A stretch of DNA of 64,000 nt, taken from positions 31,162-95,161 of the forward strand of contig JAKAUW010000080.1 of assembly GCA_021817455.1 (NCBI GenBank), in the 5' to 3' direction. A program made the translations under genes and the position numbers. The notes beneath the pieces are model-generated. The model saw only the letters and a list, made by a program, of their open reading frames with translations. It had not been told where the DNA came from and searched no databases. Below are positions 35,047-44,484 of this stretch, one piece after another. Source of the stretch: Thermoplasmata archaeon. Its GTDB lineage: Archaea; Thermoplasmatota; Thermoplasmata; Thermoplasmatales; Thermoplasmataceae. The stretch's first letter is position 1, and each line of letters opens with the position of its first letter.

Positions 35047-36066
35047 CTAGAAAAAAGAGTCAAGGCTCTTCTGAGATTGCTTTTGCTGCAGATCCTGCAG
35101 TGTTCCTATATAATTTTCTATCCTGTTGTGCGCAAAACCATGTTCGTCGCAGAGAAACTCTACTATCTTCGAAGTGTCGGGTTTCTGCATCTGGACATCT
35201 GTGTATTCATTGTATGGCGGATTCCGGAAAAGGTCTAGGATCTGTTCCAGGTTATCTATGTTTGCCTCTTTGGCCTTCAGTGCGCCGTAAATGTCACCAT
35301 GTTTTCGTATGAGATTCAGGGCAGTCTTTGCACCAACTTTGTACAAACCCTGGTTGAAATCTGTGCCCACAAGTATCCCGATATGGATCAGCTGTTCATG
35401 TGTAATCTGAAGGTTCTCGAGATTCTCTCCCAGATCCATGTACTCTGGAACAACGTTAATGTACATGTTTCTCCCGGGCACCTTCCTCCTGCCGAAAAAC
35501 GTGAAATTTCTGAAGACTCTCTTTGCGCCAAACATGAGGCAGTCATAGTCCTGGGACACAACGCCGTCCACTATACCATGTTTTGACATCATTGAAGCCT
35601 GCGCTTCTCCTTCTGAGGGTGCAACTAGATTGGGGACGCCCATGTAATCCAGAAGGGTGCGTGCCTCATTCACCATATCCCGTGTAAGGTGGCTGGTACG
35701 TGCAGAGAGTGACCTCACTCTTTCCTCATCTCCAGCAGCCCTGGCTTCCTCAAGTTCCAGCTTGGCTTTCTCCTTCATTAGAACTCTCGCCTCAATGGTT
35801 CTGTTCTTTAGCTCTGACGGTTTGCCGTCAAATACGTATACAGGCTTGATTCCCGCTTCAATCATGTTAATAGTCCTGTAGAAAATCCCGGAAAGGTGGG
35901 AAGTTACCCTGCCCATTGAATCCATAAGGGGAGTGCCGTCAGGTTGCCTGATGCTGCTCAAAAACTGGTAAAGTATGTTATAGCCGTCTATGCTGAGAGT
36001 CAGGCCACTCTGTTCCTTCAGGGAAGTCTGGTGCTTCACAAGTATTCCGGAAATATCTACTCCCAT
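35047..36066 (-). CDS. fen: Flap endonuclease 1
   Basis: A 339-aa structure-specific nuclease that removes 5' flaps during Okazaki fragment processing and repair. Metal-binding acidic residues are visible in VYVFDGKPSELK, APSEGEAQASMM and DGVVSQDYDCLMFG, and the helix-hairpin-helix is in GTDFNQGLYKVGAKTAL. It ends with QKSLDSFF, a PCNA-binding PIP box. MGVDISGIL at ATG 36066 is the family-typical start, with GTGAT four bases upstream; the longer frame adds only three residues. It overlaps the radB stop and is the last gene of the ProRS-HAD-RadB-FEN1 series. Confidence 0.95.
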   Translation of the reverse strand: MGVDISGILVKHQTSLKEQSGLTLSIDGYNILYQFLSSIRQPDGTPLMDSMGRVTSHLSGIFYRTINMIEAGIKPVYVFDGKPSELKNRTIEARVLMKEKAKLELEEARAAGDEERVRSLSARTSHLTRDMVNEARTLLDYMGVPNLVAPSEGEAQASMMSKHGIVDGVVSQDYDCLMFGAKRVFRNFTFFGRRKVPGRNMYINVVPEYMDLGENLENLQITHEQLIHIGILVGTDFNQGLYKVGAKTALNLIRKHGDIYGALKAKEANIDNLEQILDLFRNPPYNEYTDVQMQKPDTSKIVEFLCDEHGFAHNRIENYIGTLQDLQQKQSQKSLDSFF

Positions 36067-36071
36067 TTGTA

Positions 36072-36767
36072 TCACTCACATGACAGGCCATACTCTGTGA
36101 TCCTGAATTCTCTCGAGGTTCCTTCCTTAATTGACCTGTGCTTTACAACCACTAGCCTTCTCTTTCCGTCTTTGGTTTTCTCTACCCTGAAGATTGCTTT
36201 CATTACATGGTCTATTACATATCCCCCGAAGGGATGCAAATTTCCGGAGTCAGGGCTCTGATATATCTGGTTTGTCAGCAGCACGGGGACCCTGAACTTC
36301 AGTGCAGAAGCAGCCAGGCTGCTCAGTTCCTTCTGGAAACCTGCAGCGCGGCTTGCTGCATCGGCAGAGGCCTCAAGGCGGAAATATTCAGTAAATGAGT
36401 CAATGATGATGAGCCTGACTTTCCTTGTCTTCTCTAGAATCTTCGGTACCCTTAGAATTGCAAGATCCTGGTCTTCCAGGGACGACACCCTGTAAAGGAT
36501 AAGGCCATCCGCCATAGAGCTGTCTCCACCAGAAATCTGTAGAAAACGCTCCACGGAAAAGCCCTCTGTATCAAGATAAAGAACCTGCCCCCCTTCCCTT
36601 ATGGTGGAAATTGCAAACTGCATGCTGATGTTTGTCTTGCCAGCACCGCCCTCTCCGTATATTTCTGTAATAACCTCTGATTCAAGGCCGCCACCAGTGA
36701 GTTCATCCAGGCAGCTGATTCCAATGGGAATCTTACCGGGCAGAGAGGTCAGATCAACTTTCTCCAT
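36072..36767 (-). CDS. radB: DNA repair and recombination protein RadB
   Basis: A 231-aa RecA-fold paralogue found in euryarchaea. Walker A is GEGGAGKTNIS (about residues 38-48), Walker B is VRLIIIDSFTEYFR, and the LTNQIYQSPDSGNLHPFGGYVIDHVM region corresponds to the L2/ATP-cap area. It lacks the N-terminal HhH domain of RadA, as expected. It probably modulates RadA in recombination. A TATA-like ATTTATAAC lies about 27 bases before ATG 36767, indicating a leaderless promoter in addition to read-through from the HAD gene. It overlaps the FEN1 start region. Confidence 0.92.
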   Translation of the reverse strand: MEKVDLTSLPGKIPIGISCLDELTGGGLESEVITEIYGEGGAGKTNISMQFAISTIREGGQVLYLDTEGFSVERFLQISGGDSSMADGLILYRVSSLEDQDLAILRVPKILEKTRKVRLIIIDSFTEYFRLEASADAASRAAGFQKELSSLAASALKFRVPVLLTNQIYQSPDSGNLHPFGGYVIDHVMKAIFRVEKTKDGKRRLVVVKHRSIKEGTSREFRITEYGLSCE

Positions 36768-36817
36768 CTACCACTAAATTGACTGCATGTTATAAATAAT
36801 ACTATGCCGGTAGCGCC

Positions 36818-37474
36818 TTACTGCTTTTGAATCTGCTCCAGAACAAGCCTTAAATCATTTCCCTTCAGCGTTACTGTAGCATTTTTTGTCATGGAATGTT
36901 CATTAGGATTGAACGCGATCGAATATCCCGAATGCCTGAAGAGGGCCACATCCTGAAGTGTGTCTCCTACGCTGAATGTCTCCTCCTCTGAGACCCCTAT
37001 GCGTTTTTGGAGGTCCCGAAGTATCAGGTCCTTTCTTTTGGGGTCCACCATCACGGTGCCATCTGGAATGATTTCGCCGTTTCCATTGGTTTTGATCTTG
37101 TTTGCATGTATTTCACCAAATTCTCCTATTTTTCCGATTCTTTCAGCAAGCCAGTATATTCCCCCAGAAATAATTGCAGTTTCAATCCCGCCTCTTCTCA
37201 GTGAGATCATTGTTTCGGTTATGCCGGCTCTTAAGGGGACCTTTCCAAGGATATCAATTATCAATTTTGAAGGAACGGTGCCCATTTTCTCAATCCAGAG
37301 CTCCACGTCGCTCCTGAGAAATTCCATGTAAGTCAGGTCCCCATTCCTGTATAGGGAAAGGTTATTCTGATTGTCCACGCCAAGCTCTCTGTGGACAAAT
37401 TCCCAACTGCTTGGCGCCTGTGTAAGGACTCCGTCCATATCGAATACAGCCAGTTTGAATTTTGTTTTCCCCAT
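36818..37474 (-). CDS. HAD-superfamily phosphatase, phosphoserine phosphatase-like
   Basis: A 218-aa HAD hydrolase. Motif I is FDMDGVLT (nucleophile Asp and acid Asp, about residues 11-13), motif II is in AIISGG, the conserved Lys is in VDPKRKDLIL, and motif IV is FSVGDTLQDVALFRHSG. The helical cap between motifs I and II resembles SerB, but several archaeal HAD families share this, so the substrate is uncertain. It begins six bases after the ProRS stop and so is in the same operon. Confidence 0.78.
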   Translation of the reverse strand: MGKTKFKLAVFDMDGVLTQAPSSWEFVHRELGVDNQNNLSLYRNGDLTYMEFLRSDVELWIEKMGTVPSKLIIDILGKVPLRAGITETMISLRRGGIETAIISGGIYWLAERIGKIGEFGEIHANKIKTNGNGEIIPDGTVMVDPKRKDLILRDLQKRIGVSEEETFSVGDTLQDVALFRHSGYSIAFNPNEHSMTKNATVTLKGNDLRLVLEQIQKQ

Positions 37475-37480
37475 TTCTGC

Positions 37481-38878
37481 CTAATATGACCTGGAGAAGG
37501 TACCATTACGGCCAGGTTTTCCACAGACTATGCAACTCTTCTCTTCCGAGTCGTCCGGAGAGATTCCTAGGGTCCCAAACTCGTAGCGCTCTTCTATTTT
37601 TTCAGCGCATTCTCGTTCTCCGCACCAGCCCGCGATGACAAAGCCTTCTGTCTTAGCAAGATCGTCTAGGTTGCATATGTGGTGCATATTCTCCCGGAAG
37701 TATTTATTCGCCTTGTCCGTGAGTGCATCCTTGATTCCCTGAAGGATAGTGCTGGTCCAGGCGGCAACATCTTCAATTGGGGCCTTTGTTTTTTTCCTGT
37801 CATGCCTTGAAACAAGTACAGCGGTGCCTGATGTGACTTCCCTCTCGCCTATCTCAATCCTCATGGGGACCCCCCTCATTTCCCAGTCGTTGTACTTGAA
37901 CCCCGGTGTGTAGTTTTCCCTATCATCTGTTGTGCACCTGAAACCCTGGGAGAGAAGCTTTTGCTGAACCTCTTTTGCGAATGAATCTACGTCAACTTTC
38001 TTTGAAGGTATGGGTACTATGACCACCTGCGTTGGTGCTACGTCAGGGGGGAATATGAGCCCGTGGTCATCGCCATGTATCCCTATGACAGCAGCCAGCA
38101 GCCTTTCACTGAGTCCAAATGTGGTCTGGTTCGCATATTCGTGCCCCCCATCATCCTTGAGGTACTTTATATCATAAGTCTTTGAGAAATTGGTGCCATA
38201 TTGATGTATTGTTCCAATCTGCAGGCTTCTTCCACCAGGCAAAAGAGTATCAAAGGCCAGGGTGTATTTTGCTCCCGGGAACTTATCCCAGTCAGGCCTC
38301 TGGTGGACTTCGAACGGCAGGCAGAGCCTGGAACTAATCTCGCCCCAAATGTCCATGTATTGGCGCATTTGGCGTTCAGAATCTTCATATGAGTCATGGG
38401 CGGTGTGAGCCTCGAAGAAATGAATCTCCCTTATCCTTATAAACGACCTGGTGTGCTTGGTTTCATATCTGTAAACATTTACAATCTGATACAAGCGTAA
38501 AGGAAGGTCAGCATGGGATCTCACCCAGAGTGAAAACATACCGTACATTGCGGCTTCGCTCGTTGGCCTGAGAGCCATCTCCACTTCCAGTGGCTCCATT
38601 CCTCCACGCGTTACCCAGAACACTTCTTTCTCGAATCCTTTTACATGCTCAAATTCTACGGAGAGCTGGTCTCTGGTGATGAGAACAGGAAACTGGACCT
38701 CCTGAAAATTCCTGGAATCAACGCTTTCCCGGATGGTCCTGTCTATATTCTGCATGGCTTTCAGGCCGTATGGCATCCAGACATTCATTCCCTTTATGGG
38801 GTAACGCTTGTCGCTGAGTCCGCTAATCTCTATGACTTCATTGTACCATTCGCTGAAATTGCTCTTCTTGTTCTCCAT
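37481..38878 (-). CDS. proS: Prolyl-tRNA synthetase, archaeal type
   Basis: A 465-aa class II synthetase. The catalytic core shows MPYGLKAMQNIDRTIRE, LRPTSEAAMYGMFSLW (motif 2 region), FIRIREIHFFEAHTAH and motif 3-like TTFGLSERLLAAVIGIHGDDHGL; an anticodon-binding domain follows, then a C-terminal zinc-type domain with CGERECAEKIEERY and SCIVCGKPG, ending in Tyr as in archaeal/eukaryotic ProRS. It has no bacterial editing insertion. The promoter TTTAAAAAGG (38911-38920 region) is shared head-to-head with the M20 peptidase gene. Confidence 0.95.
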   Translation of the reverse strand: MENKKSNFSEWYNEVIEISGLSDKRYPIKGMNVWMPYGLKAMQNIDRTIRESVDSRNFQEVQFPVLITRDQLSVEFEHVKGFEKEVFWVTRGGMEPLEVEMALRPTSEAAMYGMFSLWVRSHADLPLRLYQIVNVYRYETKHTRSFIRIREIHFFEAHTAHDSYEDSERQMRQYMDIWGEISSRLCLPFEVHQRPDWDKFPGAKYTLAFDTLLPGGRSLQIGTIHQYGTNFSKTYDIKYLKDDGGHEYANQTTFGLSERLLAAVIGIHGDDHGLIFPPDVAPTQVVIVPIPSKKVDVDSFAKEVQQKLLSQGFRCTTDDRENYTPGFKYNDWEMRGVPMRIEIGEREVTSGTAVLVSRHDRKKTKAPIEDVAAWTSTILQGIKDALTDKANKYFRENMHHICNLDDLAKTEGFVIAGWCGERECAEKIEERYEFGTLGISPDDSEEKSCIVCGKPGRNGTFSRSY

Positions 38879-38986
38879 GTGCAGCGGATCAATGCCATCA
38901 CTCTAAATAACCTTTTTAAACCTATTAAGGAGGCTTCTTTCCTTTAAATTGGACACTTGCAGGATCTTATTTTGGAAAGAGATTAT

Positions 38987-40213
38987 ATGGCTACTATGCG
39001 ATACCAAGGCATGCCTGTAAAATTAAAGGAATTATCAGACGAGGAATTTATCAAGGAAGTAGTGAACAGGATTATCCCCATCGAATCAATTTCCCCAGCT
39101 TCTGGAGGCAAGGGAGAGCAAGCGAGGGTTGATGAACTCTGCAAAATCCTGGAAGAACTTGGCTATCCGAATTATAACAGGTATGATGTGAAGGACAAAT
39201 CAGGGGCAGTCAGATCGAACGTCACCCTCCTCATAGGAAACTTGGACCAGACTTTCTGGATTGTACCCCACACCGATACCGTTCCTGTTGGAGACCCGTC
39301 ACTCTGGACCAAACCTCCATTCAAACCCACCCTGGAAGGAGACAAGATATACGGCAGGGGGACATCAGATGACGGGCAGGCCATATGGCTATCCCTGCTT
39401 ATTCTCAAGAACCTAGATGCTTCTAAGCTGAAGTATAACCTAGGTTTTGCCTTTGTTGCAGACGAGGAAGTGGGTAGTACATACGGAATCCAGCACCTTC
39501 TCGAAAAGAACATCTTCAGAAAAGATGATTTGATAATCGTACCGGATGCAGGAACCGCAGACGGCCTTCAGATTGAGATCGCTGAAAAAAGCATTATGTG
39601 GATTAAATTCAAAATAATGGGGAAGCAGTACCATGCGAGCATGCCTTTCATGGCGGTAAATGCCAACAGGGAAGCAATGAAATTTGTCCTGAAACTTGAC
39701 GATGCTCTTCACAGGAAATACGATGCCACCAATGAAATCTTTTCACCTCCAGGCTCGACATTTGAACCAACAAAGCATGACAAGAATGTGGACAATGTGA
39801 ACACTATTCCCGGTACCGAAGTGCAGTACCTTGACTGCAGGATTCTTCCCAAGTATGATCTCGATAATGTCGTGGATTTTGTTGATTCACAGATTAGGGA
39901 ATTCCAGAGGGAGAGTAAAGCTACAATTACCTATGAGTTCGTGCAGCGTGAACAGGCACCACTACCCACAAGAATGGATGCACCAGTGGTGGTCGAATTG
40001 AAAAAGGCCATTAAGGAACTCAGGGGAGCTGAACCTTCGGCTGTTGGAATCGGCGGGGGAACTTGTGCGGCATTCTTCAGGAGGAAGGGCTTCAATGCAG
40101 TGGTATGGAGCACAACTGTTCCTGAAGTAGCACATCAGGCTGATGAATATGTGCACATCTCTCATGTACTGAAGGACAGGGATGTAATTCTGAAAATAGT
40201 CTATAAAAACTAA
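38987..40213 (+). CDS. M20 family metallopeptidase (ArgE/DapE-type)
   Basis: A 408-aa dizinc amidohydrolase. Metal ligands are seen in IVPHTDTVPVGD (His), GRGTSDDGQAIW (Asp), VADEEVGSTYG (Glu-Glu), IVPDAGT (Asp) and the late HQADEYVHISH (His). A dimerisation domain lies between. Possible activities are peptidase, succinyl-diaminopimelate or acetylornithine/lysine deacylase. The frame could start 10 codons earlier at TTG 38957; ATG 38987 is the first methionine. TTTTTAAA at 38913-38920 would give a short leader. It ends convergently with nadM, overlapping by four bases. Confidence 0.87.
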   Translation: MATMRYQGMPVKLKELSDEEFIKEVVNRIIPIESISPASGGKGEQARVDELCKILEELGYPNYNRYDVKDKSGAVRSNVTLLIGNLDQTFWIVPHTDTVPVGDPSLWTKPPFKPTLEGDKIYGRGTSDDGQAIWLSLLILKNLDASKLKYNLGFAFVADEEVGSTYGIQHLLEKNIFRKDDLIIVPDAGTADGLQIEIAEKSIMWIKFKIMGKQYHASMPFMAVNANREAMKFVLKLDDALHRKYDATNEIFSPPGSTFEPTKHDKNVDNVNTIPGTEVQYLDCRILPKYDLDNVVDFVDSQIREFQRESKATITYEFVQREQAPLPTRMDAPVVVELKKAIKELRGAEPSAVGIGGGTCAAFFRRKGFNAVVWSTTVPEVAHQADEYVHISHVLKDRDVILKIVYKN

Positions 40214-40749
40214 ATAACGTCCTCATCAGTTTTGGACAGGTCTATAAGGCGGTTAACGCCATCTATTTCCTCTATTAATTCCCAAACCGGCTGAGGGACA
40301 TCATCCTTCCAGTTTTCTCCGTTGAGGATTTTTTCCCTGATATGGGTTCCGGACCATGAATCTCTGTTCATGAGTTCCATGGAGTGCACATCGTATCCTT
40401 TCTCTCCAAATAGTCTCCTGACCAGGGGGTTGTTGGTGTACACTTTGTTGAACCTCGGGGTAAGTGATTCCACATGGGCAACCCACAGAGGATTAGAGTT
40501 AACATCTTCTATTGGAACAAGATAGAATTGGTAGATGCCCTCGGATTCAAGGCTAGAGGAAATCATTATGTGTCGTTCACCTGCAGTAAATGGGTCTTTA
40601 AGGGTATGGGAATACTGGGCGCTCCCAATACCTATGATGACTGAATCATTGTCTTTCAGAATCTGCTTGATCAGTTTTAGGTGGCCATAATGGAAAGGCT
40701 GGAACCTTCCAACTATGAATGCCCTGCTTCCATCCGGAATTTTAACCAT
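40210..40749 (-). CDS. nadM: Nicotinamide-nucleotide adenylyltransferase
   Basis: A 179-aa nucleotidyltransferase of NAD biosynthesis, making NAD from NMN and ATP. FIVGRFQPFHYGHLKLIKQIL contains the HxGH nucleotide-binding motif, and MNRDSWSGTHIREKI the C-terminal SGTxIR motif. The length and motifs are those of archaeal NadM. Its ATG follows the ileS TGA with no spacer, so it is translated from the ileS mRNA. Confidence 0.93.
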   Translation of the reverse strand: MVKIPDGSRAFIVGRFQPFHYGHLKLIKQILKDNDSVIIGIGSAQYSHTLKDPFTAGERHIMISSSLESEGIYQFYLVPIEDVNSNPLWVAHVESLTPRFNKVYTNNPLVRRLFGEKGYDVHSMELMNRDSWSGTHIREKILNGENWKDDVPQPVWELIEEIDGVNRLIDLSKTDEDVI

Positions 40750-43700
40750 TCATATCGCCTTTACCCATATCAGGACTTTGTCGCCGTCTATATCCCACTC
40801 TTTTGCATCATTCTTCTTTTCCTTGCTAAGACTTGCTGCCAGGGTCTCAGTTTTTATCCATTCGCCATACTCACTCAATACAGCATCGAGGGCACTATCT
40901 CCACTTACTGATAAATCTATCCTCTGATCGTACCGGAGGTCTAGCTCTTTTCTCATTACCTGTATTCTCCTCACTATTTCTCTCGCAAGGCCCTCATTCT
41001 GAAGTTTTGTGTCTATGGCAAGGTTCAGGAAGACTTCAACTGAAAGCTTAGTATCGCTGGCCGAAGCAAAACCTGTGTTTGGCATCTCCAATATTTCAAG
41101 GAATTCAGCCGGAAGGATTTCATTTTCCAGTTCTAATTTTCCATTGTTCTCCAGTTGAGTCACAAGAGCACCCTGATCACTTTCCACCTGGGCCTTTATT
41201 TTCTGGAGCTTTCCTTTCAGCACCGGAGCAGCTTTCTGAAGAATTAACCTCATTTTTCTTGTAACTGGCCTTTCATAATCCTCGATGAACCTTACGTCCT
41301 TGGAATTTAGTTCCGGGGATATGGCTGATAGTATCTCTTCTGAAAGTTTAGTACCGGATTTGACAAGTATCTCGGTAACAGGCTGCCTTCCTTTAATTGA
41401 ATTCTCCTGCCTGAGCCTCCTGACAATTTCCATTATTGAGCCAGCAACGCTCATTTCATTCTGCAGTTCGGTGTTTATGAATTTCTCCTCAACAACCGGA
41501 TATTTTTGAAGATGAACGCTTACTGCATCAGGCAGAAGTTTGAGGTACAGGTAATCAGCAAAGAATGGTGTGAGAGGAGCAAGCATAAGAAGAACCCTCT
41601 CTAAGGAATATCCTAGGGCAGCATAGGCATCCGCCTTTTCCTTATTGAAATCATCAGACCAGAATCTTCTCCTTGATAGCCTTAGATAGAAATTTGAAAG
41701 GTCGTCTATGAGTTCTGATATACTTCTAAGGGCAAGGTGCATGTTGAAAGAATCCATATACGAGGTGACTTGTTTGAGAACAGAATTGGTCTTCGACACT
41801 ATCCACCTGTCAAGTAAATTATCGGAACCCGTGTATTCCTCGTAGTGGAAACCATCAAGATTTGCGTTTGAGGCAAAGAACGAATATATGTTCGCCAAAG
41901 TGCCGAAAATTTTTCTTGATGTCTCATTTATGAGCTTTTTGTCTATGGCTTTAGCTCTCCATGGTACACCAGTCAGGAAGAAAGCCCTCGCAGGATCTGG
42001 GCCATGTTCGTTGAGGAAGTCAAGCGCAAACACAGAGTTACCTTTGCTCTTGCTCATTTTCCTCCCCTGTTCATCCAGTATAAAATCTATGGAGAGCGCA
42101 TTCTTATACGCATTCTGATCAAAAAGGAGTGAAGAAATTACGTGTAGGGTATAGAACCATCCTCTAGTTTGGTCTATCGCCTCTGTTATGAAGTTTATGG
42201 GAAAATTGCTGTCAAGATTCCCGGTATCAAACGGGTAGTGAAGAGCGGCATAAGTTGCGCTTCCCGAGTCAAACCAGGTATCAATCACATAAGGCTCACG
42301 CCTCATAGTTTTACTGCATTCCGGGCACTTGAATGTTATTTCATCTATATATGGCCTGTGCAGATCCTTTGGCTTTTTCCCAGAGAGCTTTTCAAGTTCT
42401 GAGACGCTTCCCACTGCAACCATATGGTCATTTTCGCATGTCCACACGGGCAGGGTTGTCCCCCAGTATCTGTTTCTGCTTAGGGACCAGTCCTTTGCTT
42501 CCGAGAGGAAATTCCCAAACCTTCCGTCCTTTAAATGTTCGGGAAGCCAGTTTATTTTTTGGTTGTTTTCCAGCAGTTTCTGCCTTATGGTGGAAACCCT
42601 TATGAACCAGGCCTGAAGTGGATAATAGATGAGCGCTGTCCCACACCTGTAGCAGAAAGGATATGAGTGGGTGATTTTCTCAGATTTCAGGAGCTTGTTC
42701 TCCTTCTTAAGCAGGATAGTTATGTCAAGGTCTGCATCCTTGAAGAATTTCCCGTTCCATGGAAGTTTATCATCATTGAATTTTCCGGATGCATTTATGG
42801 GATTGATCATCTCTACGCCGAATCTTTTGCCAACTTCGAAGTCCTCTGCGCCAAATGCGGGTGAAGTGTGGACTATTCCAGTACCTTCGTCCACATTTAC
42901 ATGGTCTCCGGAAACCACGAAAAGAGTGTTCTTGGGTGCTTTCAAGAAAGTTATCAACTGTTCATATCCCTTATTGAGAAGCTCCTTTCCTTTGAATTTC
43001 CTGACGACTCTGGCGTTTTCTCCAAAGATTCTCTTCGCTACAGCAGATGCAACATAGAAGAATTCATTTTCATGCTCTACCAAGGAATATTCTATATTCT
43101 CGTTAACTGCGAGGAACTGGTTAGATGGCAATGTCCACGGCGTGGTAGTCCAGGCAAGAAAGTATGTGTTTTCTTTTCCAATTTCCTTGAATTTTACATA
43201 AACCGAGGGGTCCTTGACATCATCATATCCCTGGGATACCTCATGTGAACTCAGCGATGTCTCACATCTAGGGCAGTATGGGACGATCTTGAAATCCCTT
43301 ATGAGCAACCCCTGGTCAAAAAGGGTCTTTAGGGCCCACCATTCACTTTCTATGTATTCATTCCTCAGGGTAACGTAAGCCTTTTCGTGGTCGACCCAGA
43401 ATCCAATCTTCTGGTCTGCCTCCATCCACTCATCTATGTACCGGAATATGCTTTCCCTGCAGTATTCATTGAACTTCGCTATGCCGAAGTCTTCTATTTC
43501 CTTCTTCGTCTTGAATCCGAAGTGTTTCTCAGCTTCTATTTCGACAGGAAGGCCATGGCAGTCCCACCCCCCAGTCCTTCTGTGTATGTCGTATCCTGCC
43601 ATATAGTGGTATCTTAGGACTGAATCCTTCATGGTTCTGGTCATGGCATGACCTACATGGGGCCTTCCGTTCGCGGTTGGAGGGCCCTCCAGAAAAACAA

Positions 43701-43833
43701 ATGGTTTATCGCCCAGTGAAGATGTCAGGGTTTTCTGAATAATTCCAGCCTCGTTCCAGTGGGTTCGCATCTCATCCCCTATGGCTTTCAGGCTCCTGTT
43801 TACCTGGATCTGTTCGTAGGCTGGTTTTTTCAT
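40750..43833 (-). CDS. ileS: Isoleucyl-tRNA synthetase
   Basis: A 1027-aa class Ia synthetase. PPTANGRPHVGHAMTRTMKD holds the HIGH motif (HVGH), the CP1 editing domain is in the insertion (WTTTPWTLPSNQFLAV), and GRKMSKSKGNSVFALDFL is KMSKS. FDSGSATYAALHYPF and the long helical anticodon domain follow. ATG 43833 is preferred to an in-frame TTG three codons earlier; a TTTAAATTC element about 22 bases upstream suggests a leaderless transcript. nadM follows directly. Confidence 0.96.
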   Translation of the reverse strand: MKKPAYEQIQVNRSLKAIGDEMRTHWNEAGIIQKTLTSSLGDKPFVFLEGPPTANGRPHVGHAMTRTMKDSVLRYHYMAGYDIHRRTGGWDCHGLPVEIEAEKHFGFKTKKEIEDFGIAKFNEYCRESIFRYIDEWMEADQKIGFWVDHEKAYVTLRNEYIESEWWALKTLFDQGLLIRDFKIVPYCPRCETSLSSHEVSQGYDDVKDPSVYVKFKEIGKENTYFLAWTTTPWTLPSNQFLAVNENIEYSLVEHENEFFYVASAVAKRIFGENARVVRKFKGKELLNKGYEQLITFLKAPKNTLFVVSGDHVNVDEGTGIVHTSPAFGAEDFEVGKRFGVEMINPINASGKFNDDKLPWNGKFFKDADLDITILLKKENKLLKSEKITHSYPFCYRCGTALIYYPLQAWFIRVSTIRQKLLENNQKINWLPEHLKDGRFGNFLSEAKDWSLSRNRYWGTTLPVWTCENDHMVAVGSVSELEKLSGKKPKDLHRPYIDEITFKCPECSKTMRREPYVIDTWFDSGSATYAALHYPFDTGNLDSNFPINFITEAIDQTRGWFYTLHVISSLLFDQNAYKNALSIDFILDEQGRKMSKSKGNSVFALDFLNEHGPDPARAFFLTGVPWRAKAIDKKLINETSRKIFGTLANIYSFFASNANLDGFHYEEYTGSDNLLDRWIVSKTNSVLKQVTSYMDSFNMHLALRSISELIDDLSNFYLRLSRRRFWSDDFNKEKADAYAALGYSLERVLLMLAPLTPFFADYLYLKLLPDAVSVHLQKYPVVEEKFINTELQNEMSVAGSIMEIVRRLRQENSIKGRQPVTEILVKSGTKLSEEILSAISPELNSKDVRFIEDYERPVTRKMRLILQKAAPVLKGKLQKIKAQVESDQGALVTQLENNGKLELENEILPAEFLEILEMPNTGFASASDTKLSVEVFLNLAIDTKLQNEGLAREIVRRIQVMRKELDLRYDQRIDLSVSGDSALDAVLSEYGEWIKTETLAASLSKEKKNDAKEWDIDGDKVLIWVKAI

Positions 43834-43900
43834 GTTAAACAAATAACGAGAATTTAAAGTGATATATTGTTTTTAGTGTTGGCAGGGTAAAAAAAGGAGA

Positions 43901-44140
43901 TTACAGTGCGTTTAATGACCCAGCTAAGGTCTTTGGGATTAAGACTGGGCCTGTTAATTCCGGCCATTTATCAAATTTCTTTATGTATTTCCTGATCAGT
44001 GTGTTCTCTTTCTTTATGAGCCAGGAAAAGTAATACCCGTAAAGGTCAGTGTTGTGTTTTCTCAATTCCCTGATTCCTATTCTCTCTGCGTCGAGCTTTC
44101 TTATCTCTTCCAGCATCCTAATTTCGTCCGTTTTAATCAT
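43901..44140 (-). CDS. Small charged hypothetical protein
   Basis: A 79-aa ORF, about one third charged residues, with helical segments MIKTDEIRMLEEIRKLDAER and YYFSWLIKKENTLIRKYIKKFDKW. I recognise no domain. It stands alone between ileS and a divergent 44-aa ORF. A TATA-like ACATATTTG lies 16-20 bases upstream of its ATG, somewhat short for a leaderless start. It is probably a real lineage-specific gene, but evidence is limited to composition and an otherwise empty gap. Confidence 0.5.
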   Translation of the reverse strand: MIKTDEIRMLEEIRKLDAERIGIRELRKHNTDLYGYYFSWLIKKENTLIRKYIKKFDKWPELTGPVLIPKTLAGSLNAL

Positions 44141-44159
44141 TTGTTTTCAAATATGTAGT

Positions 44160-44199
44160 ATTTTTCAACCTCAAAGCCCTTTCTGCTACCTTGAAAAAT
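44160..44199. repeat. 9-bp inverted repeat between two small divergent genes
   Basis: ATTTTTCAA (44160-44168) and TTGAAAAAT (44191-44199) are perfect complements 22 bases apart, just upstream of the 79-aa gene. It could be a regulator site or a hairpin in the leader. Confidence 0.35.
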
Positions 44200-44307
44200 G
44201 AGTAAATGGTGCATTATACGGGCTCGTCTGACCATTGGCAGACAAATAAGGCCGATGAAATTAAAATTGATGCGAAATATTTTCACGCAAAGATATAACG
44301 AAAAATA

Positions 44308-44313
44308 TTTATA
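44308..44313 (+). promoter_or_regulatory. TATA box of the 44-aa ORF
   Basis: TTTATA is centred 25 bases before ATG 44336, the spacing of a leaderless archaeal transcript. It is the main support for the small ORF behind it. Confidence 0.55.
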
Positions 44314-44335
44314 CGATGTATGTACATAATATGGT

Positions 44336-44470
44336 ATGAAAAAACAGCGGTTTCACAAGTATAGGGAAGAGTTGAAAGATGAAGCCTTGAGATTGAGAAA
44401 CAGGTTGAAGGAAGAGCTTAAAGAACCTGATGCCGAATCCAAAAAGGATGATAATATCGTCCCAAATTAA
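44336..44470 (+). CDS. 44-aa highly charged microprotein
   Basis: A frame of 44 codons beginning MKKQRFHKYREELKDEALR and ending in DDNIVPN. The first 30 residues are strongly amphipathic and rich in Lys, Arg, Glu and Leu, as in a single helix or short coiled coil; the tail is acidic. Its TATA box sits exactly 25 bases upstream and its stop is 15 bases from the convergent thiL gene. No family is recognised. Such small basic-acidic helices can bind RNA or proteins, but nothing here shows which. Confidence 0.55.
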   Translation: MKKQRFHKYREELKDEALRLRNRLKEELKEPDAESKKDDNIVPN

Positions 44471-44484
44471 TCTCTTTTATCCAA

